Part shown: piece after piece, positions 53,683 to 61,884 of the stretch
Numbering within the stretch: position 1 is the stretch's first letter
Layout: every line of letters starts with the position of its first letter
Source of the DNA: Bacteroidales bacterium
Lineage (GTDB): Bacteria > Bacteroidota > Bacteroidia > Bacteroidales > UBA932
DNA: 61,884 nucleotides
Direction: 5' to 3'
Assembly: GCA_012798805.1 (NCBI GenBank)
Contig: JAAZMM010000008.1
Span: 1 to 61,884 of the forward strand
Program-made: the position numbers and the translations under genes
The notes under the pieces: model-generated
The model's database searches: none
Seen by the model: only the letters and a program-made list of their open reading frames with translations
What the model was told of the DNA's origin: nothing

Positions 53683-55515
53683 ATGAAAAAACATATTATA
53701 TGGATACTGCTCATTTTCTTGGCTGCTACAGGATGTGAAAAGTTTTTGGATCAAGCACCGACCGGTGAGCAGACAAAAGAGTACATTTTTCAAGATTACA
53801 CTCGTGCCCAACGATATATGGATCGTTTGTACGAGTATCTTCCAAGTTTATGGACATCAGCATCACCCATAGGCGGATATGGGTTTCGGGAATCCGCAAC
53901 AGATATGGCAGAATATACGGCAAACTACGGAACTGCCAACTCCACATTCAATTTAGGTAATTGGAAAGCGGCAACTACAGAAGTGTATGCCCCATGGACC
54001 AATGCATACCAGGAGATTAGAAGGTGTTTTGTGACATTGGAAAACATCGATAGTTTCAACAACGAACCTCGTGACGAAAATGGTGAAAGTCGTAAAGAAA
54101 CCATGAAGGGTGAGATTTACTTTATGCTCGGCTTTTACTACTTTGATATGTTGAAGCGCTATGGAGGAGTGCCTTTGGTAGAAAAGTCGTTGAGTTTGGA
54201 TGACGATTTGAAGATACCTCGTGCCACTTACGAAGAAACCAAAAATTTTATCATAAAATATTTGGATAAAGCCATCAATATTCTGCCCGACAAATGGAGT
54301 TCCGATGACTACGGACGTGCTACCAAAATAGCGGCAATGGCGCTGAAAGCAAGAGTCCTGCTCTATGCTGCAAGCCCGCTGAACAATCCCAACAATGATA
54401 AAGCGAAGTGGGAAGCTGCAGCAAGGGCTGCGCGTGAAGCAATAGATATATGCGAAGAGACAGGTCACCATTATCTTTACACACATGAGTACCAGGATGT
54501 TTTCATGAGGACCTATCCTGAAAATAATCCTGAGGTAATTTTACCGGCTCTCATGGGCCAAGGGACGGTTACTTTCAACTCTAACATAATAAGGTATGGA
54601 CAGGCTACACCGGGACAAGGTTTTCAAGGTTACGGAAGCAACTCCCCCACTCAAAACTTTGTAGACAGATTTGAGGTAATCAAATTTGATTCAGAAGGGA
54701 ATGCAATCGGTACGGAGCAATTTGACTGGAACAATCCCGAACATGTAAATAACATTTATAAAAATCGTGACCCTCGTTTCTATTGGACTGTTATTTATAA
54801 TGATCAGTTCTGGATTACCAGAAAAATTGAAACCTGGAGAGATGGCTCAAATTACGGCAAAGACCGTGACCCTAAGGATCACCTCTATACACGTACCGGT
54901 TATTACCTACGTAAGTTCTGGCCGAAAGAGTGTATGAACTATACACAACCGGGTGCTGCAACAATAGTAGCATTCTATTTCCGCTATGCAGAAGTGTTGT
55001 TAAATTACGCAGAAGCAATGAATGAAGTCTTTGGGCCGGATACAGATGGACTGGGCAAAGGCAAATCAATTACGGCGAGAGATGCTGTCAACCAAATCAG
55101 AAAACGCCTGGTTTGTCCTGCAACGGAGGATATTCCCAATGATCCAAGTAAAGCTCATTTTAGGGTAAGAGAGGAGCGGTTAAATAACCCCGATTTCCCT
55201 GTTCTTCCCAATGGAATGCCCGAAATACCAAAAGGTCTTTCATTAGATCAGATGAGAGAACGAATTATCAATGAGCGTATTATAGAACTCTGTTTTGAAG
55301 GAGACTATTTCTTCGATATTTTACGCTGGAAGAGAGGGCCTGAACTAATGGGAGGTGTTATTTATGGTGTTGACGTTGTAAAAAGCGGTAGTTCATTTGT
55401 ATATAATAAAGTAAAAGTAGAAGAGAGGTTTTTCGATCCCTCACGTATGTACTTATATCCAATTGATCTCACCACGGTTCACGCTATGGGTATAGATCAG
55501 AATCCCGGATGGTAA
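53683..55515 (+). CDS. SusD/RagB-family surface glycan-binding lipoprotein
   Basis: The 610-aa protein has lipobox LAATGC with lipidated Cys18. Its helical SusD-fold shows TPR-like segments (EIRRCFVTLENIDSFNN, KGEIYFMLGFYYFDMLKRYGG, AEVLLNYAEAMNEVF) and the C-terminal RIINERIIELCFEGDYFFDILRW motif. It caps the SusC receptor upstream and captures the substrate, probably an oligosaccharide. No aromatic platform can be assigned by eye. Confidence 0.92.
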   Translation: MKKHIIWILLIFLAATGCEKFLDQAPTGEQTKEYIFQDYTRAQRYMDRLYEYLPSLWTSASPIGGYGFRESATDMAEYTANYGTANSTFNLGNWKAATTEVYAPWTNAYQEIRRCFVTLENIDSFNNEPRDENGESRKETMKGEIYFMLGFYYFDMLKRYGGVPLVEKSLSLDDDLKIPRATYEETKNFIIKYLDKAINILPDKWSSDDYGRATKIAAMALKARVLLYAASPLNNPNNDKAKWEAAARAAREAIDICEETGHHYLYTHEYQDVFMRTYPENNPEVILPALMGQGTVTFNSNIIRYGQATPGQGFQGYGSNSPTQNFVDRFEVIKFDSEGNAIGTEQFDWNNPEHVNNIYKNRDPRFYWTVIYNDQFWITRKIETWRDGSNYGKDRDPKDHLYTRTGYYLRKFWPKECMNYTQPGAATIVAFYFRYAEVLLNYAEAMNEVFGPDTDGLGKGKSITARDAVNQIRKRLVCPATEDIPNDPSKAHFRVREERLNNPDFPVLPNGMPEIPKGLSLDQMRERIINERIIELCFEGDYFFDILRWKRGPELMGGVIYGVDVVKSGSSFVYNKVKVEERFFDPSRMYLYPIDLTTVHAMGIDQNPGW

Positions 55516-55545
55516 CATTTTAGTAAATAAAAACATTCTAATAGT

Positions 55546-58500
55546 ATGAAAAATATTATTCCATGCATATTAATTAACGCGCTATTGTGTTTGTTGCCAT
55601 TGAATACAATAAATGCACAGCAATCATCATTTATTGTGGAAGGGATAGTAATAGACACAGAGGATAATCCTTTGGCGGGAGTAAAGATATACATGCAAGA
55701 ATCCACAAGTTATGCTCTGACCGATGAGACCGGAACCTTCTCTATAGAAATACCGGCATTATACACGCAGTTGTCATTTGAACTTGATGGATACAGGCTT
55801 TTACATGTAAGAGTATTGGGAACGGAACCATTAAGAGTGACCTTATCTCCTACCGCTATAGGACAGAGTATTCATGACAAAGTAAATCTTCCGTGGAGCG
55901 TAACGGATAGGCGCAGTAATACGGCATCCGTTTCCAGAACCACATCGGAAGAACTACGAAAAAGCCCCGTAATGTCGGTTGGAGGAGCCCTTTCAGGCCG
56001 TTTACCCGGTTTTGTAGTAATCCAACAGGCAGGAGATCCGGGATACGACAGCGACTTTTGGCGAATACGTGGACTTCGCACTCTGGAAAACTACGGTTCA
56101 AACAATATGACAAAGGGGGCTTTTGGTTCTCCAATTGTCGTAGTGGATGGATTTGAGAGAGATTTCAGCGGACTTGACGTAAGTGAAATAGAATCCATTG
56201 AAATACTAAAAGATGCTGCCGCTACCGCAATTTTTGGAGGCAGGGGAGCAAACGGCGTAATAATGGTAACTACCAAACGCGGAGAGATAGAAAGACGCCA
56301 AATCCGTTTTGAAGGAAGTGTAGGTGTAGTAATGCCGGACCGTCTGCCAAAGTTTTTAGATGCTGCACAATATGCGGAACTCTATAATGAAGCACGAAGG
56401 AACGATAATTTACCCGAGCTTTATAGTGCTGAGGATATCCAAAAATATAGAGATGGAAGCTCTCCGCTAAGCCATCCCAGCAATGATTTTTACAAAGAGT
56501 TTATCGGACGCTCAGCATTACAACACAAGGGAGCTCTCAATATTTCCGGCGGTGATAGAACTGTAAGATACTTTATCACATTTGCTTACAGCCATCAGGA
56601 TGGTTTATACAAACGTATGGACGAAAACCCCGATTTCCAAACTAAAAGCAATTATACTCGTTTTAACACGAGGGCCAATTTGGATGTAACGCTCTACAAA
56701 GGATGGGAGGCTTCCTTTAACATTGCTGCAAGAATTGAGGAGAGAAACTATCCTTATGAAGGAGAAAGTGGAATATTCTCAGTATTGTCAACCACGCCCC
56801 CTAATGCATATCCTCTGGAATTTAAGGGTATTGACCCTACATTGAACTTGGAAAGACATATGTTAGGTGGAAAATCCAACTACACTAAAAACCCTCTGGG
56901 AATGCTCTCTTATCGTGGTGTTACTGAATCATCGCGTAGATTTTATCAATTCGGCAGTATCATAAAACATGATATGAAGTGGCTGCTTCCCGGATTGACT
57001 GCAAATTTTGAATTCAACTTCGACGGAAGAGCTACATACACTATCTACAAATACAAAAACTACGTAGTGTGGGATCCGCGGGTTAATGCCGACGGTACTA
57101 TAACTTATGTGCCCTTTAACGAAGAGACTTCACTTACAAGAGCATCAGGCTCTGAAGGAAGACAGTGGGTCGGATATAATGCAAATCTACGCTACGACAG
57201 GACTTTTGGAGATCATAAGATTAATGCCTTGGCAATGTTCCGTCGTTTTACCACTATCTACAAAGAGGCTAACCAACCTGACTTTAAGGTAGAGGATTGG
57301 CTGTTGAGAGCTAAATATGCTTATAAGAATCGCTATTTCGCAGAAGTTACTACAACATTGTCGGGTGGCGAAAACTTCTACCATACCCCTGACAAGCGTG
57401 TACTTTTCCCCGCCGTTTCGGCAGCATGGATTATCTCGGATGAGCCCTTCTTTAAGAAAAACCACTTCATGTCTTTCCTTAAATTTAGAGCCTCATGGGG
57501 AATAACCGGTAACGACCGATACAATTTTGTGGACGGCAACGGTTTCATGTATCGTTATGCCTACCGTGACCGTTGGTGGACCCGGCAGTATAGAGACCAT
57601 TATTTCGGAATCAGTCCCTTGATGCTACCCTATGTTGTGTGGGAAGGAATTGTTCCGAACCCTGAGTTTAGAATTGAGAAAGCTATGATGTCGAACTTCG
57701 GATTGGAGGCTTATTTCTTCAATAACCGGCTGCAATTAGAGGGTGACTATTTTATTGAGAACAGATACGACATTTATACTAAAGGTATAGGCAGTATTCC
57801 CGGATATATGGGTATCGATAAAAATAATTTCCCGATTGAGAACAAAGGCGAAGTAAAGACACATGGATTTGAGATTTCGTTGGGCTGGCAAGATAAAATA
57901 GGTGATTTCTACTACGCTATAACATCCTATGTCGATTACAATAAATCAAAAATCATTGAGATGTCGGAACCTTTACAACCGGAACCCTATATGGAGGAGA
58001 CCGGATGTATAGTTGGTCAGGACTTCGGATTGATATCATTGGGTCTTTTCAAAGATGAGGCTGATGTTCAAAACAGTCCCGTGCAACTATTCGGTGCTTA
58101 TGGTCCCGGTGACATCAAGTATAAAGATTTGAACAATGACGGTCAGATTGACGTTAATGACTATACGGCAATAGGTGATGGTTACATGCCTCGCGTAAAT
58201 TATGCCGCAAACATCCAATTAGGATACAAGGGTTTCGACTTTTCTGTGCTGCTTCAAGGCTCTTCATTGTCAAGTGTTTACTTGAGCAATGCGGCTGTAA
58301 GGGCTTTTAAAGATAATGGAACAATTTCGGAGTTTGCATTGAACCGTTACACAGGCCCTGAGAATTGGGAAACGGCAACCTATCCGCGCCTTACAACCTT
58401 GGCTAACGACAACAACTGGCGACTCTCTACTTACTGGAGTAGAGATGCTACATTTTTACGAATCAAAAATGTGGAATTGGGTTATACCATACCGGAAAAA

Positions 58501-58665
58501 GCAGTCGCAAAAATAGGTTTAAGTCGTGTGAGGCTTTACTTTAATGCTTACAATCTGTTTTGTTTTGACTACATCAAGGATTTTGACCCCGAATCGCAGG
58601 GTGCAGGTATTTCCGGCTATCCCCAGGTTAAGCTATTCAATTTAGGGTTAAATGTTAGTTTTTGA
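55546..58665 (+). CDS. Second SusC-family TonB-dependent receptor, without STN domain
   Basis: The 1039-aa protein has a signal peptide (residues 1-24, ending INAQ), a carboxypeptidase-regulatory-like domain (about 30-100), a plug (VDGFERDFSGL, IFGGRGANGVIMVTTKRG) and the barrel with a final aromatic residue (LNVSF). It lacks the STN domain of the first SusC, so it should import but not signal. It pairs with the SusD 33 bp downstream. It is only distantly similar to the first receptor, which argues against a recent duplication. Confidence 0.92.
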   Translation: MKNIIPCILINALLCLLPLNTINAQQSSFIVEGIVIDTEDNPLAGVKIYMQESTSYALTDETGTFSIEIPALYTQLSFELDGYRLLHVRVLGTEPLRVTLSPTAIGQSIHDKVNLPWSVTDRRSNTASVSRTTSEELRKSPVMSVGGALSGRLPGFVVIQQAGDPGYDSDFWRIRGLRTLENYGSNNMTKGAFGSPIVVVDGFERDFSGLDVSEIESIEILKDAAATAIFGGRGANGVIMVTTKRGEIERRQIRFEGSVGVVMPDRLPKFLDAAQYAELYNEARRNDNLPELYSAEDIQKYRDGSSPLSHPSNDFYKEFIGRSALQHKGALNISGGDRTVRYFITFAYSHQDGLYKRMDENPDFQTKSNYTRFNTRANLDVTLYKGWEASFNIAARIEERNYPYEGESGIFSVLSTTPPNAYPLEFKGIDPTLNLERHMLGGKSNYTKNPLGMLSYRGVTESSRRFYQFGSIIKHDMKWLLPGLTANFEFNFDGRATYTIYKYKNYVVWDPRVNADGTITYVPFNEETSLTRASGSEGRQWVGYNANLRYDRTFGDHKINALAMFRRFTTIYKEANQPDFKVEDWLLRAKYAYKNRYFAEVTTTLSGGENFYHTPDKRVLFPAVSAAWIISDEPFFKKNHFMSFLKFRASWGITGNDRYNFVDGNGFMYRYAYRDRWWTRQYRDHYFGISPLMLPYVVWEGIVPNPEFRIEKAMMSNFGLEAYFFNNRLQLEGDYFIENRYDIYTKGIGSIPGYMGIDKNNFPIENKGEVKTHGFEISLGWQDKIGDFYYAITSYVDYNKSKIIEMSEPLQPEPYMEETGCIVGQDFGLISLGLFKDEADVQNSPVQLFGAYGPGDIKYKDLNNDGQIDVNDYTAIGDGYMPRVNYAANIQLGYKGFDFSVLLQGSSLSSVYLSNAAVRAFKDNGTISEFALNRYTGPENWETATYPRLTTLANDNNWRLSTYWSRDATFLRIKNVELGYTIPEKAVAKIGLSRVRLYFNAYNLFCFDYIKDFDPESQGAGISGYPQVKLFNLGLNVSF

Positions 58666-58698
58666 TTTAGAAGATAATGCTTTAAAAAATATAGACAC

Positions 58699-60558
58699 AT
58701 GAAAAAGAAACATATACAACTGCTTGCCTTAGTCTCCCTTATGTTGGGTTTAACTTTGTCATGCGACAGACACTATCTGGAACCCTGGCCACCTGATGGA
58801 GCACGCGAGCCGCAAGATGTGTGGAGTTACTACGACTACACGCGCGGTTTCCTGGACAAAATTTATGGAGATAACTTGATGCCACCTCATGTCAACGACG
58901 TCAGTGGCTACGCCATGCTTGCAAGTGCTACTGACGAAGCTAAACATTCAGTTGAAGGAGCTGATGTATATCGCTTTGTCAACGGCGCCTGGAGTCCGAG
59001 TAATGGCGTGAGAATTTACTTTTCAGGAAACTATTATGGAGCCTGGCGCACACCGTGGGACAATGCCTATATGGCAATCAGACGTGCCAACATTTTCCTG
59101 GAGAATGTTGACAACTCTATCCTGATTGACGACATAAGCAACCCTGCAAGAAGATTCGATAGAACCTACTTTAAGGCTCAGGCCTACTTCTTGAGAGCTT
59201 ATTTTCAGTTCGACCTGCTTCGTCGTTATGGTCCCTTCCCTATTACGACACATAGTCTGACTCCGGCCGACGACGTATATAAGCCTCGTAATACTATGGA
59301 GGAGTGCTTCCGGCAAATCATTGAAGATTGTGACAAAGCGATTGAAGGGCTACCGCTACTATGGGATGATAAAGAGTTTTATCGCCCTAATAAAACGACT
59401 GCTCAGGCACTTAAATCACGTGCAACACTCTATTATGCAAGTCCTCTGTATCAAGGAGATTTTGAAAAACTTGGAATCGCTAAAGGAGAGACAGGCGATG
59501 TTGAGCGTTGGAAAGAGGCCGTAAGAGCAGCACGTGCCACTATAAATGATAATCCCTACTATGACTTAATAACGGTTACTCGTTATACTCCCCCTTACTC
59601 TTATACCGGGACCTACTGTCAGAGAGTAGGACAACTGCGTGGAGCTTCTCAAATTGAAGTAATCTGGGGTTCGCAATATTACCAGATATATGATGAGTAC
59701 TACAATATGCCGACCGGCTTACAGGGATGTTATGGTTTTACCAATCCTACACAGGACTTTGTGGACATGTTTGAGGTGGTTTATAACCACGGAAAACCAA
59801 ATGCAAGAGCCGAAAAATTTGATTGGAACAACCCGGATCACGCTAAAGACCCTTATTCCAACAGAGATCCCCGGTTCTATGCATCTATAACCTTTAACGG
59901 CCTGCGTTGGGGATTCTCCTCCTCCCGTGCCTTTATAATTGATACTTATGAGGGTGGAGCACACCGCGATAGACTCAATCCGAATTCTACTAAAACGGGC
60001 TACTATTACAGGAAAAGGCTTAGTGAAAACTTTTATGCAAACGTTTCGGGCATGCGTGGCTCATATATGATGCGCCTTCGTCCCGAATACCGTGTTGCCG
60101 AAATTTTACTAAACTATGCTGAGGCAATGAACGAAGCTTATGGCCCTGAAGCAACCGAACAGGGAGGTGTTCCTCTGCGCATACAAAATATCAGCAATGC
60201 TTTGGAAGCAGTTAACGCTGTGCGGGCAAGAGTCAAAATGCCTCCTATTCCAAGTGGCTTGACTAAAGAGCAGATGCGCGAAGCAATCCAACACGAGAGA
60301 GCAATAGAGCTCTGTTTTGAAGGGCATCGCTTCTACGACCTTCGTCGCTGGAAAGAAGGAGAAAAGTTGGGTGGCCCCATTCATGGGATTCGCATTGAGG
60401 CAACAGGATTTAATAGTTACAATCGTCCGACAGGATTTAACTACACGGTAGAAAAGGTTGAAGACCGGGTATGGCACGACAAAATGTACTGGTGGCCAAT
60501 CCCTTATGACGAGATTGTAAAGTATGAGGGTAAGCTGGTGCAAAACCCTCAATGGTAA
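58699..60558 (+). CDS. Second SusD/RagB-family lipoprotein
   Basis: The 619-aa protein has lipobox LTLSC with lipidated Cys22, RANIFLENVDNS, FKAQAYFLRAYFQFDLLRRYG, EILLNYAEAMNEAYGP and the C-terminal IQHERAIELCFEGHRFYDLRRWKEGE, all SusD hallmarks. It is the partner of the second SusC. The stop codon is followed 38 bp later by the DUF1735 protein. Confidence 0.92.
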   Translation: MKKKHIQLLALVSLMLGLTLSCDRHYLEPWPPDGAREPQDVWSYYDYTRGFLDKIYGDNLMPPHVNDVSGYAMLASATDEAKHSVEGADVYRFVNGAWSPSNGVRIYFSGNYYGAWRTPWDNAYMAIRRANIFLENVDNSILIDDISNPARRFDRTYFKAQAYFLRAYFQFDLLRRYGPFPITTHSLTPADDVYKPRNTMEECFRQIIEDCDKAIEGLPLLWDDKEFYRPNKTTAQALKSRATLYYASPLYQGDFEKLGIAKGETGDVERWKEAVRAARATINDNPYYDLITVTRYTPPYSYTGTYCQRVGQLRGASQIEVIWGSQYYQIYDEYYNMPTGLQGCYGFTNPTQDFVDMFEVVYNHGKPNARAEKFDWNNPDHAKDPYSNRDPRFYASITFNGLRWGFSSSRAFIIDTYEGGAHRDRLNPNSTKTGYYYRKRLSENFYANVSGMRGSYMMRLRPEYRVAEILLNYAEAMNEAYGPEATEQGGVPLRIQNISNALEAVNAVRARVKMPPIPSGLTKEQMREAIQHERAIELCFEGHRFYDLRRWKEGEKLGGPIHGIRIEATGFNSYNRPTGFNYTVEKVEDRVWHDKMYWWPIPYDEIVKYEGKLVQNPQW

Positions 60559-60596
60559 TAATAACAAATAAATAATTAGCTTAATACCACATAATT

Positions 60597-61877
60597 ATGA
60601 AAAGATTATTATTAACGCTTTTATTCCCTTTCTTACTTTATTCTTGTATTGACGTGAGTCATATGAAGGATAATGATGAAGCGAGAGTATATATCCCATC
60701 TTCAGGTTTTGTTCTCCGTAAAGCTTGGGAAAAGGAGTCTGGAGAATATTTGATACAATTAGGTGTTTACTGTTCAGGACTAAGATCCGGAAGCAATGGG
60801 TTTTCTGTTGGTTTTGAAATTGACAAATCCCTTATAGATACTTATAATCAAGATATCACACAGCAATATTCCGGTCAGATTGAAATGCTTCCCACAGAAT
60901 ATTGGTCCATTGAATCAAAAGAAGTTTTCATACAGAAAGGAAATGTGGATGGGACTATTTCAATTATAATACACACCGACAAGCTAAAGCAATCAGGCTT
61001 GGATTATAATGAGATCAAGTATGCTATTCCTGTACGCTTGACTAATAGTTCAGAGTACAAACTGCATGAAACACCTGAAATGCTGAGCTCTATTATCGGA
61101 ATAACATTGAATAAACCGGTTTTTTATTTCAGAGATAATAGATTGGAGCAAAACACACTTGCTTCACGTGTTTTGTATTCTGAAAAACCGGTTGTGCAAA
61201 AATACCTCCTGGTATCTGAAGGTGTTGAAACAGATAGAGACTATACCGTTGAAGTGGCGGCACATCCCGGCTTTTTAACTTCAAACCAAGAGCTCCTGCC
61301 AAGTGATGCATGGAAGTTGGAAAGTAATACGGTCAAGTTTGAAAAGGGAAATACGGAAGCTTCACTGCCGGTTACCATTTACCCCGATAAGATTGAATTC
61401 TTAAAAACTTTCTATCTGCCTATAACCATCTCGTCAACATCAAATTATTCTGCCGACGAGAACCGTAGCACGCTATTGCTCAAACTCGAGGTAAAAAATG
61501 ACTACGAGTGGTCGTATATAAGCAGAATGAGTGTGACTAACACAGTCTCAGGCCGAAATTCATCCCATCAGGTAAATAAGCAACCGGTATCCATTGCAAA
61601 TGATATCATTCAAATGCAAATGGCGACCAACAACACAGTTGCCGGCTATGCCGGCAACAACAAGTGGTTCAATCTTAAAATCATTCCTACCGACGACAAA
61701 CGAAAATGGGATGTAGAGTTGATAAAAACGAGTTGGTCACCTTCTACATTGGAACTGACTCCGGGTAAAGAGAGTTACTATGATTGGGACTACGAAACAT
61801 TCCACCTCTTTTACAGGTTTCAAGATTACTATGGAAGCTACATAGAAGTGGAAGAGATAATGGAAGCACAGTTCTAA
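60597..61877 (+). CDS. DUF1735-type surface lipoprotein of the glycan locus
   Basis: The 426-aa protein starts MKRLLLTLLFPFLLYSC with lipidated Cys17. It holds two DUF1735 (BT_3987-like N-domain) repeats (about 25-150 and 165-290) and a DUF4361-like C-terminal domain (about 300-426). Proteins of this build occur after SusC/D pairs, often next to GH18 endoglycosidases that act on N-glycans. They are thought to bind glycan at the cell surface. The gene ends 7 bp before the window edge, so its neighbours are not seen. Confidence 0.8.
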   Translation: MKRLLLTLLFPFLLYSCIDVSHMKDNDEARVYIPSSGFVLRKAWEKESGEYLIQLGVYCSGLRSGSNGFSVGFEIDKSLIDTYNQDITQQYSGQIEMLPTEYWSIESKEVFIQKGNVDGTISIIIHTDKLKQSGLDYNEIKYAIPVRLTNSSEYKLHETPEMLSSIIGITLNKPVFYFRDNRLEQNTLASRVLYSEKPVVQKYLLVSEGVETDRDYTVEVAAHPGFLTSNQELLPSDAWKLESNTVKFEKGNTEASLPVTIYPDKIEFLKTFYLPITISSTSNYSADENRSTLLLKLEVKNDYEWSYISRMSVTNTVSGRNSSHQVNKQPVSIANDIIQMQMATNNTVAGYAGNNKWFNLKIIPTDDKRKWDVELIKTSWSPSTLELTPGKESYYDWDYETFHLFYRFQDYYGSYIEVEEIMEAQF

Positions 61878-61884
61878 CCAAGTA

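Overview
The window looks like chromosomal DNA of an anaerobic, probably proteolytic and glycan-degrading member of the Bacteroidota, most likely order Bacteroidales. The grounds are SusC/SusD outer-membrane pairs, FecI/FecR regulation, promoters of the TTG-N19-21-TAnnTTTG type, exported peptidases with Bacteroidota-style signal peptides, Bacteroidota-restricted families (DUF4301, DUF2764, YugP-type metallopeptidase) and [FeFe]-hydrogenase maturases. The species cannot be named from the sequence.

Layout. 1-307: right edge of an integrated element ending at a 3' fragment of a tRNA-Arg(TCT) gene, then a perfect hairpin and a degenerate 7-bp repeat. 308-6963: hydrogenase maturation genes hydF and hydE separated by a K+/H+ antiporter and a beta-helix lipoprotein, then a ClpB-type disaggregase without its N-domain. 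7163-10287: two tandem exported C1 (PepC-like) peptidases and pssA. 10241-22681: mostly minus-strand housekeeping genes (phosphohexomutase, dipeptidyl peptidase IV, YugP peptidase, RecD-like helicase, TrkH with an upstream HAMP protein, dapF, lpxB, surE) with one plus-strand methyltransferase. 22769-31244: gap, a sugar-kinase-like gene, an M14 carboxypeptidase, a lipoprotein, DUF4301, pdxB, a DUF721 protein and recF. 31385-32804: TPR protein and yebC.

32937-44804 is the bioenergetic core. A complete-looking methylmalonyl-CoA epimerase/decarboxylase operon (biotin-dependent Na+ pump) is followed, after a strong terminator and a new promoter, by a seven-gene V-type ATPase operon. The rotor subunit carries the residues that bind Na+ in Enterococcus NtpK. 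Together the two operons predict a sodium cycle: succinate-pathway decarboxylation exports Na+, and the V-type ATPase either uses that gradient or adds to it. A nucleoside kinase follows.

46517-61884 holds an exported M28 peptidase and then a polysaccharide-utilisation-type locus: ECF sigma factor, FecR anti-sigma factor, SusC with an STN signalling domain, SusD, a second SusC/SusD pair, and a DUF1735-type surface lipoprotein. The locus probably continues beyond the right edge, where any glycoside hydrolases would lie.

The least explained items are the tRNA-anchored element edge, heptad AGTnnnn arrays after three stop codons, the doubly shortened ClpB, the HAMP protein coupled to TrkH, the lamin-tail/OadG fusion, and a 13-bp inverted repeat overlapping the sigma-factor promoter.
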